Source: Starkeya sp. ORNL1 | GTDB lineage: Bacteria > Pseudomonadota > Alphaproteobacteria > Rhizobiales > Xanthobacteraceae | Assembly: GCF_012971745.1 (NCBI RefSeq) | Contig: NZ_CP048834.1 | Span: 62,001 to 126,000 of the forward strand | DNA length: 64,000 nucleotides | Reading direction: 5' to 3' | Part shown: piece by piece, positions 53,658-61,000 of the stretch | Layout: every line of letters starts with the position of its first letter | Position numbering within the stretch: the stretch's first letter is position 1 | Program-made: the position numbers and the translations under genes | Notes under the pieces: model-generated | The model's input: the letters and a program-made list of their open reading frames with translations, nothing else | Databases searched by the model: none | What the model was told of the DNA's origin: nothing

Positions 53658-54485
53658 GTGGCGCAGGGCATGAACGGCACCAATGGCGCGCATCACGCGG
53701 GCGTGCACCCGGGCGAGCCGATCATCCGCGTGCGCGACCTCGTGGTCGGCTTCGGCGACCGCATCATCCTCGATCATTTGTCGCTCGACGTGATGCCGGG
53801 CGAGATCCTCGGCTTCGTCGGCGCTTCGGGCGGCGGCAAGTCGGTGCTGACCCGCACCATTCTCGGCCTGGTGCCGAAGCGCGCCGGAACCGTCGAGGTG
53901 TTCAGCGAGGATCTCGATACGCTCGGCTTTGAGCAAAAGCGCCTGCTGGAGCAGCGCTGGGGCGTGCTGTTCCAGCAGGGCGCGCTGTTCTCCTCGCTGA
54001 GCGTGAAGCAGAACATTCAGTTCCCGATGCGGGAATATCTCGATTTGTCGCCACGGCTGATGGACGAACTCGCCATCGCCAAGATCGAGATGGTGGGCCT
54101 CTCGCCGGACGTTGCCGAGAAGGCGCCCTCCGAGCTTTCCGGCGGCATGATCAAGCGCGCCGCGCTGGCGCGCGCGCTGGCGCTCGATCCGGAGATATTG
54201 TTCCTCGACGAGCCGACCTCGGGCCTCGATCCGATCGGTGCCGGCGAGTTCGACGAACTTATCGGCACATTGCAGCAGACTTTGGGGCTGACCGTATTCA
54301 TGGTAACCCACGATCTGGACAGCCTTCACACGGTGTGCGACCGCATCGCGGCGCTGGCCGAAGGCAAGGTGATCGCGGTCGGGCCCATCGAGACGATGCT
54401 GGCCTCCGATCATCCCTGGATCTCCGCCTATTTCCGCGGCAAGCGGGCACGGGCGGTGGGTATCGCAAACGAAGGGCGGCGGTGA
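53658..54485 (+). CDS. mlaF: MlaF-type ABC transporter ATPase
   Basis: 275 aa, GTG start 7 bases after mlaE. Walker A GASGGGKS, Q-loop FQQGALFSSLSV, signature LSGGMIKRAALARA, Walker B ILFLDEPTSGLDP and switch His VTHDLDS. The Q-loop GALFSSL pattern is characteristic of Mla/Ttg2A ATPases. It powers lipid transport by MlaE. Confidence 0.95.
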   Translation: MAQGMNGTNGAHHAGVHPGEPIIRVRDLVVGFGDRIILDHLSLDVMPGEILGFVGASGGGKSVLTRTILGLVPKRAGTVEVFSEDLDTLGFEQKRLLEQRWGVLFQQGALFSSLSVKQNIQFPMREYLDLSPRLMDELAIAKIEMVGLSPDVAEKAPSELSGGMIKRAALARALALDPEILFLDEPTSGLDPIGAGEFDELIGTLQQTLGLTVFMVTHDLDSLHTVCDRIAALAEGKVIAVGPIETMLASDHPWISAYFRGKRARAVGIANEGRR

Positions 54486-54495
54486 GACGTAACGC

Positions 54496-55788
54496 ATGGA
54501 AACACGCGCCAATTACACCATCATCGGCCTTTTCACCCTCGCCATCGTCGCGGGAGCGTTCGCCTTCGTGTGGTGGTTCACCGGATCGAGCAATCGCGGC
54601 CCGCGCGTCTCCTATGACGTCATTTTCGACGGTACGGTGGGCGGCCTGCAGCGTGGCTCGGCCGTTACCTTCAACGGCATACCGGTCGGCGAAGTGACGG
54701 GATTGCGGCTCGATGCCGCCGATCCGCGCCGGGTGATCGCCACCATCGCGGTGCCGCCGGGCACGCCGGTGAAGGCCGACACCCGCGCCGAGCTCAATGT
54801 GACGGTGCTGACCGGCCTCGGCTCGGTCGGCCTCGTCGGCGGCAGTCCCAATGCGCCGCCGCTGCCGGCGCCGCCTGACGGCCAGTTGCAGACGCTGCGG
54901 GCCGACGCCTCGGGCGTTCAGGACCTGATGCAGGGTGCCAAGGAGGTGATGGGCCGGGTCGACGCCATTGCCCGCCGGGTCGACAATCTGCTCGCCGACA
55001 ACGAGACCAAGATCAATTCGGTCATCACCAATTTCGATAAATTCTCCCAGGCGCTCGGCAATAATTCCGACAACATCAACGGCTTCCTGTCCGACATCGG
55101 CGGTGCTGCCAAGCGGATCGACACGCTGGCGCAGACACTCGACAAGATCGCCACCGCCATCGACCCGAACAAGGTCGGCGACACCATCGACAATGTGCAG
55201 AAATTCACCAAGCAGCTTGGCGATTCGAGCGACAAGATCCGCTCCTTCATCGACGATGCCAGTGCGATTGCGTCGACCTTCCGCGGCTTCTCCGCCCAGC
55301 TCGAGACCACCTTCAACCGGGTCGACCAGATCACCCAGGCCATCGACCCCAACAAGATCGGCAAGGCGGTCGGCAATTTCGAGACCTTCTCGCAGACGCT
55401 GGCCAATCGCGCGCCCGATACCGATTCGCTGCTGAAGAACGCCTCCGAGTTGTCCGCCAAGCTCAACGGCATGGCCAACAAGCTCGACACCATCCTCGAC
55501 AACGTCAATTCAATGACGACCAGCGAGGAAGGCAAGGGCATGTTCGCGCAAGTGTCCAGCGCGGCCGAGGAAGTGCGCAAGCTCGCCGCCAATCTCGACG
55601 TGCGCACCGCCGAGCTCTCCAAGAACCTCAACCAGTTCGCCGGGCCGGGTTTGCGTCAATATGAGGCGCTGGCCTCGGACGGACGGCGCACGCTGGCCGA
55701 AATCGAGCGGGTTTTCCGCAATCTTGAGCGCAATCCCCGTCAGTTCATCTTTGGCGGCTCATCCGTTCCCAGCTACAGTGGGCGGTAA
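54496..55788 (+). CDS. mlaD: MlaD-type MCE protein with long helical extension
   Basis: 430 aa. One N-terminal TM (about residues 8-27) precedes a single MCE domain (about 35-115) with YDVIFDGTVGGLQRGSAVTFNGIPVGEV (read in parts). It is followed by roughly 300 residues of Asn/Asp/Lys-rich amphipathic helix. Two copies of a unit starting AIDPNK (about residues 222 and 284) are internal duplications. E. coli MlaD is about 180 aa, so this protein is closer in build to PqiB/LetB-like or actinobacterial Mce proteins. It could form a longer periplasmic tunnel or bundle. Confidence 0.93.
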   Translation: METRANYTIIGLFTLAIVAGAFAFVWWFTGSSNRGPRVSYDVIFDGTVGGLQRGSAVTFNGIPVGEVTGLRLDAADPRRVIATIAVPPGTPVKADTRAELNVTVLTGLGSVGLVGGSPNAPPLPAPPDGQLQTLRADASGVQDLMQGAKEVMGRVDAIARRVDNLLADNETKINSVITNFDKFSQALGNNSDNINGFLSDIGGAAKRIDTLAQTLDKIATAIDPNKVGDTIDNVQKFTKQLGDSSDKIRSFIDDASAIASTFRGFSAQLETTFNRVDQITQAIDPNKIGKAVGNFETFSQTLANRAPDTDSLLKNASELSAKLNGMANKLDTILDNVNSMTTSEEGKGMFAQVSSAAEEVRKLAANLDVRTAELSKNLNQFAGPGLRQYEALASDGRRTLAEIERVFRNLERNPRQFIFGGSSVPSYSGR

Positions 55789-55835
55789 GCGATGGGGTGG
55801 CGCTTGACGTCTATCTGGGGCAGGGAGCTTAACGC

Positions 55836-56465
55836 GTGACCGGGTTTGAGCGTTTCGGGCGGACGGCGCGCATTGCGGCCGTCATTACGCTCCAGTTGTC
55901 GCTCGCGTCCGCGCTGGGCGGTTGCGCTGCCTTGCTGGGCGGCGGCAGCAAGGCGGTGCCGACCTTCGACCTCACCGCGCCGAGCAATTTCACCGCGCCG
56001 CGCACCGGCACCGGCCAGCTTCTGGTCGGTGCGCCGACCGCGCTCGCCGTGCTCGATACCGAGAAGATCCTGGTCGAGCCGGCGCCGGGCCAGATCACCT
56101 ATCTGTCCGACGCGCAATGGAGCGACCGGCTGCCGGCGCTGTTCCAGGCTCGGCTGATCGAATCCTTCGAAAACGGCAATCGCGCCCGCTCGGTATCACG
56201 CCCCGGCAGCGGCGTGACCGCCGACTATGCGCTGCTGACCGACCTGCGCTCCTTCGGCATCCAGGCCTACCAGGGCAATGAGGCGGTGGTCGAGGTCTCC
56301 GCCAAGATCGTGAACGACCGCACCGGCCGCATCGCCGCGGCGCAGGTGTTCAAGGCGCGCGTCGCGGCCGAGGGCACGGCCGGGGCGCAGGCCACCAGGG
56401 CGCTCGACCAGGCCTCTGACCAGGTGTTCGTCGAAATGGTGAAGTGGGCCTCCGCCCGGTTCTGA
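55836..56465 (+). CDS. ABC-type transport auxiliary lipoprotein (PqiC/DUF330-like)
   Basis: 209 aa, GTG start 47 bases after mlaD. The lipobox LGGCAALLG makes it a lipoprotein. The ABC_trans_aux-like fold is indicated by FDLTAPSNF, RTGTGQLLVGAPTALAVLDTEKILVEP (read in parts), WSDRLPALFQARLIESF and the C-terminal FVEMVKWASA. In the outer membrane it probably completes the lipid pathway, as PqiC does for PqiB, replacing the MlaA/MlaC parts not found here. Confidence 0.88.
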   Translation: MTGFERFGRTARIAAVITLQLSLASALGGCAALLGGGSKAVPTFDLTAPSNFTAPRTGTGQLLVGAPTALAVLDTEKILVEPAPGQITYLSDAQWSDRLPALFQARLIESFENGNRARSVSRPGSGVTADYALLTDLRSFGIQAYQGNEAVVEVSAKIVNDRTGRIAAAQVFKARVAAEGTAGAQATRALDQASDQVFVEMVKWASARF

Positions 56466-56572
56466 TGGTCTTCGACGCCGCTGAACGCCCGCTCGCGCGG
56501 ACGTGAAATGCCGTAACGGCAATGCACGCTAGCCTGCGCGGCGAGACGCTCGCCTCGTCAGGAGTTCGCGCC

Positions 56573-56959
56573 ATGTCCGGCAATCCCGCTCCCCGCCCCA
56601 TGATCCACCGCGCCGGTCCGCTGCTCGCCGCGGGTTTCCTTGCTTTGGCCGGCACCGGCGCCGCATTCGCCCATCATGGCTGGGGCAGCTACGACGCGAA
56701 CACCGTCGTCACGCTCGAAGGGCCGATCCTCCAGGCCGCCTACGAGTTCCCGCACGGCCACGTCATCATGGAAGGGCGCGGCAAGCGCTGGGACGTGGTG
56801 CTGGCCCCGCCTTCGCGGATGAACTCCCGCGGCCTGCCGCGCGAGGAACTAACCGTCGGCAAGGTGGCGAAGGTCGAGGGCTATCCGAGCAAGGTGACGC
56901 CGACCGAGATGCGCGCCGAGCGCATCACCATCGACGGCAAGACCATCGAATTGCGCTGA
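56573..56959 (+). CDS. secreted DUF6152-type protein
   Basis: 128 aa from ATG 56573. A signal peptide ends at TGAAFAHHGW; the mature start HHGWGSYD is the hallmark of this small periplasmic family. It is followed by an OB-like beta barrel (TLEGPILQAAYEFPHGHVIME). The His-rich N-terminus could bind a metal. It sits 26 bases before a DUF6644-like membrane protein gene, a pairing that suggests they act together. Function unknown. Confidence 0.78.
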   Translation: MSGNPAPRPMIHRAGPLLAAGFLALAGTGAAFAHHGWGSYDANTVVTLEGPILQAAYEFPHGHVIMEGRGKRWDVVLAPPSRMNSRGLPREELTVGKVAKVEGYPSKVTPTEMRAERITIDGKTIELR

Positions 56960-56985
56960 GCGGTCGGAAGGGGCGGGGCGGGGCG

Positions 56986-57477
56986 ATGGAGCACGGCGTC
57001 GGGCCGGAATGGGCGTTCGCGCTCCAGCAATCGTGGCTTGGCGCCCTCATCCGGGATTCGCTCTGGATCTATCCGGTGGCGAACCTCGTGCATCTGCTCG
57101 GCCTGGTCATGCTGGTCGGCCCGATCGCGGCGCTGGATCTGCGCATCCTGGGCGTCGGCCGGCACAACATCACGGTGCCGGCGGCGTCGCACTTCCTTAC
57201 GCCATTCGCCGTCTGCGGCATCCTCTTGCTGCTGCCGAGCGGTGCCATGCTGTTCGCGGCGGACGCGGCCTCGCTGGCAGGCAGCGGGCTGATGCAGATC
57301 AAGATCGCGCTGGTGGTGCTGGCGCTGGCGAACGCCGTGCTGTTCCGGCTGCTCTGGAGCCGGCAACTCGGGAGTTGGGATGCGATGCCGCCGGTGCTCG
57401 GGCGGCTGCAGGCGGCGGCCTCGATCGGGCTGTGGCTCAGCGTGGGCTATTGCGGGCGGATGATCGCCTATCTCTGA
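56986..57477 (+). CDS. DUF6644-like integral membrane protein
   Basis: 163 aa with about four TM helices. HLLGLVMLVGPIAALDLRILG, with a His in TM2, and FLTPFAVCGILLLLPSGAMLF are typical of this membrane family. A conserved His could be a haem or metal ligand, but no family chemistry is established. Convergent with the secreted NTF2-like gene. Probably cotranscribed with the DUF6152 gene. Confidence 0.75.
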   Translation: MEHGVGPEWAFALQQSWLGALIRDSLWIYPVANLVHLLGLVMLVGPIAALDLRILGVGRHNITVPAASHFLTPFAVCGILLLLPSGAMLFAADAASLAGSGLMQIKIALVVLALANAVLFRLLWSRQLGSWDAMPPVLGRLQAAASIGLWLSVGYCGRMIAYL

Positions 57478-57488
57478 TCGGCTCGCCG

Positions 57489-57935
57489 TCATTCCTCATA
57501 GGCGATGTAGCGGATGATCTTCCAAGTCCCGTCCGACTGGCGGCGGAACACGTCCATGCCGGGCTCCTCGGAGGTGGCCTCGGCGGCGCCTTCCCGCGTG
57601 ACCTTGAGGATCCACACCAGCCGCACCACGGCGAGGTCGCGGGCGACCAGCACCTCCTTGATGTCCAGCGCATAGCGGAAGCGGCGTGCCGGATCAGTCA
57701 GCGAGCGCTTGAGCAGCGTGCAGATGTCCTGATAGCCGCGCTCCATAAAGCCGCGATAATCGTAACGCAACTCGGGCGCGAACAGGTCGCAGATGCGTTC
57801 CGGACGGCGCGCGTTGAAGTCCTCGGTCCAGGTCTTGAGCGCGGTGCGGATCTGCTGCTCGGCATCAGGGGTTGCGGCGGCAGGCGTCGCCGCGGCGAGA
57901 GCCGCGATCAGAGCGAGGGCAGGGCGCACGGACAC
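57489..57935 (-). CDS. secreted SnoaL/NTF2-like protein
   Basis: 148 aa from GTG 57935, which has GAGGAG 9 bases upstream. The frame is open upstream but only as a shadow of the giant gene. A signal peptide (RPALALIAALAAATPAAA) is followed by one NTF2-like domain (ALKTWTEDFNARRPERICDLFAPELRYDY, in parts) ending TWKIIRYIAYEE. Typical of DUF4440/ketosteroid-isomerase-like secreted proteins. It lies downstream of the giant gene, separated by a terminator. Confidence 0.8.
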   Translation of the reverse strand: MSVRPALALIAALAAATPAAATPDAEQQIRTALKTWTEDFNARRPERICDLFAPELRYDYRGFMERGYQDICTLLKRSLTDPARRFRYALDIKEVLVARDLAVVRLVWILKVTREGAAEATSEEPGMDVFRRQSDGTWKIIRYIAYEE

Positions 57936-57987
57936 GGCTAAGGGCTCCTCTCGGTACGTCCATGAACCTATCGGAACGGCACCAATG

Positions 57988-58013
57988 AAAAAGGGCCCTG
58001 TCGGGGGCCCTTT
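57988..58013 (-). terminator. terminator of the giant growth-pole gene
   Basis: On the reverse strand AAAGGGCCC, a short GC loop and GGGCCCTTTTTC form a 9-bp stem plus T-run, 24 bases after the stop at 58037. Confidence 0.85.
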
Positions 58014-58036
58014 CACATTGTCCAGCCCGGCGCCGC

Positions 58037-61000
58037 TCAGTCGAAGCGGCCGGCGGCGTGGGCGAGCAGGGTGTAGACCTTGCCGGTATCCGACGTCAGG
58101 TAGGTCTTGGTCAGCACCTGGCCACGATCGTCGCGTGCCACCTGGTCGAGCAGGCGCTCGAACTCGGCGATGTAGCGGTCGACCGTCTCGTGGAACTCCG
58201 GATCGCGGCGGTATTTGCGGCGGATTTCCTCGAAGGTCTGCTGGCCCTGCATGGTGTAGAGCCGGCGGGTGAAGACGTTGCGCTCGCCGCGCTTGTAGCG
58301 CTCCCACAGCTCCACCGCGGCCTCATGATCAATCATGCGGGCGATGTCGACCGAGAGCGAGTCGAGCGACTCGATGGTGTGGTGCACCGGACGCTCCGGC
58401 TGGCCGGCCAGCGGATCCTCGGTGCGCGCCGCCGGGCGTGCCGGGGCGGGTTGCTCGACGGGGGCGGCAGGCGCCGTCTCCGCGCTGTCGCCCGACGCCC
58501 GGGCCAGCAGTTCGGAGAGCCAGCCGCCGCGGGTATCGGCCAGCGGCGGGGCGGCGGTGCGCGGAGCCGCAGCTGCCGATGCGGCGGGCGGGGTTGCCGC
58601 GGCCGGGGCAGGGGTGGGAGCAGGCGTCGGCGGAGCCGCCGGACGCGGAGCCGGCTGTGCGGGCGCGGCCTGCGTGGGAGCGGGCTGCGCGGCGACTGGC
58701 GCCGGGGCGGCGGGCTCGGGACGCGGGGCCGGTGCCGCAGCAGGCTCGCTGCGGCTGTAGCTGCTGAAGCGCGCCGGGGCGACCGGACCGCTCTCCGCGA
58801 CAGCGGCCGAGGTGGCGCCGAGACGGTTGCGCGGTGCCGGCTCGGCGATGTCGAGCGCGCGACCCTGGCGGGCCACGATCTCGTTGAGCTCGGCGAGCGC
58901 CTTGATCTGCTCGGCGACGGCGCGACGCATGGTGGCGGCGCTGGCTTCCGTCTCGGTCGGCAGTTCGAGCACGCCGCGCTTCAGTTCCTGGCGCGTCGTC
59001 TCCAGCACGCGCTGGACGTCGGCGGCCGAGTCCTTCAGCTCCTTTGCGGCTTCGCCGAAGCCCTGGGTCGCCTTGCCCATCAGCGCGCTGACCTCGCCGA
59101 CCGTCTTCTCATAGGCGGCACGCAGCGCGGCGGCGGTGCGCTCGCGCTCCTCCTCCGAAGTCTTGCGCACCTGGTCCTGCTGATTGGCGATGGCTTCGGT
59201 GGAGCGGGCGGTGGAGTCGGCGACCACGCGCGAAATTTCGTGCGCGCGGCCCTCGGCGCTCTGCAGGGCGTCCTGCAGCAGCGAGGCGAAATGCGCGAGC
59301 CGGGTGTCCAGTTCCTCGGCCTTGGCGGCGAGGGCGTCGGACAGTCCGGTGATCGACTCGCGGCGGTCGACCAGCGTCGAGTCGATGCGCAGATGCGTGT
59401 CGTTGAGCGCGCCGGCAACGCCGGAGATCACCCCGGCCTGCTCGGTGAAGCGCTGGGTGAGCCCGGCGACTTCCTCCAGCACCCCGGTCGAGACGCCGCG
59501 CAGATCCTTGATCTGGTCTTCGAGGCGGTCGGAGGTGAGGCGGGTGGCGTCCTCGACATGGGCAACGGTGTTGCGGAACACGTCGAGCCGCTCGGAGATG
59601 GCGCCCTCGATGCTGGCGAGATTGGCGGCGGCGCCTGCCAGCACCTGCTGGAGCAGCCCGTTCATCTCGCCGAGACGATCGAGCACGCCATTGACGTCGC
59701 CCTTGACGGCGTCGTTGGTGGCCGCGATCCCGGCGATGGCGTTGCGGCCGCTCTCCGAGATGGCCTCGATCAGGCCGGAACCGCGATTCTCCAGCGCGCC
59801 GAGCAGGTCGTCGCCGACGCGGCTGAACTCGGTCGCGGTGGTGCCCGCGGTCAGGCGCAGGGTGTCGACCAGCGCGCCGGCCCGGGCCTCGATGGCACCG
59901 AGCAGTTCGTCGCTGGCGCGGGTGATGTCGCCCGTCGCCTGGCCGGCGGTCTGCTGCACCGCGCCGACGAGGCTGACCGCGCGGCCATCGAGGCCGGAGA
60001 GCAGTTCCTCGCCGATGCGGGCGATCTCGCCACCAGTCTCGCCGGCGGTCAGGCGCATCGCCTCGATGAGGGCGCCAGCGCGCCCGTCAATGCCGGCGAC
60101 CAGCTCTTCGCCGATGCGGGCGAGTTCGCCGGAGGCTTCCCCGGCGGTGTCGCGCACCACGCTGACGAGGTTGCTGGTGCGGGTGTCGAGGCCGGCGGCG
60201 AACTCTTCGCTGAGCCGCGCAAGCTCGCCGGTAGCGCCGCCCGTGCTCTGCTGCACGGCGCTGACGAGGTTGCCGGCGCGGTTGTCGAACTCGGCGATGA
60301 AGGCCTCGCCAATGCGGGCGATCTCGCCCGTCGTGTTGCCGGTGGTCTCCTGCATGACGGCGAGCAGATTGCCGGTACGGGTATCGAGGCTGCTGACGAA
60401 TTCCTCGCTGAGACGGGCGATCTCGCCGGAGGCGCCACCCGTGCTCTGCTGGATGGCGGCGACGATGTTGCCGGTGCGGCTGTCGAGGTCGGCGACGAAA
60501 GCCTCGCTGAGGCGGGCGATCTCGCCGGAAGCGCCGCCGGTGCTCTGCTGGATCGCGGCGACGATGTTGCCGGCGCGGTTGTCGAGGTCGGCGACGAAAG
60601 CCTCGCTGAGGCGGGCGATCTCGCCCGAGGCGCCGCCGGTGCTCTGCTGGATCGCGGTGACGATGTTGCCGGCGCGGTCGTCAAGGCTGGCGACGAAGGC
60701 TTCGCTGAGGCGCGCCAGCTCGCCGATGGTGCCGCCGGTGGTCTGCTGCACGGCGGCCACCAGGCTGCCGGTGCGGCCATCGAGGCTGCTCACCAGCTCC
60801 TCGCCGATGCGGGCGATCTCGCCGGCGACCGAGCCGGTGGCCTGCTGCACGGCGGACACCAGCCCGCTGGTGCGGCTCTCCAGATTGGTAAGCAGGTCGT
60901 CGCTGAAGCGGGCGACCTCGCCGGCGGCGTCGCCGGTGGAGCGCTGGAGCGCCGCGACGAGTTCGCCGGTGCGGTTCTCCATATTGCCGAGCAGGGTCTC

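Noticed and set aside
57936..58307. N-terminal extension of the NTF2-like protein into the giant gene
   Set aside because: The extension reads through the terminator and antisense to the giant gene; GTG 57935 has a ribosome site and begins a signal peptide.
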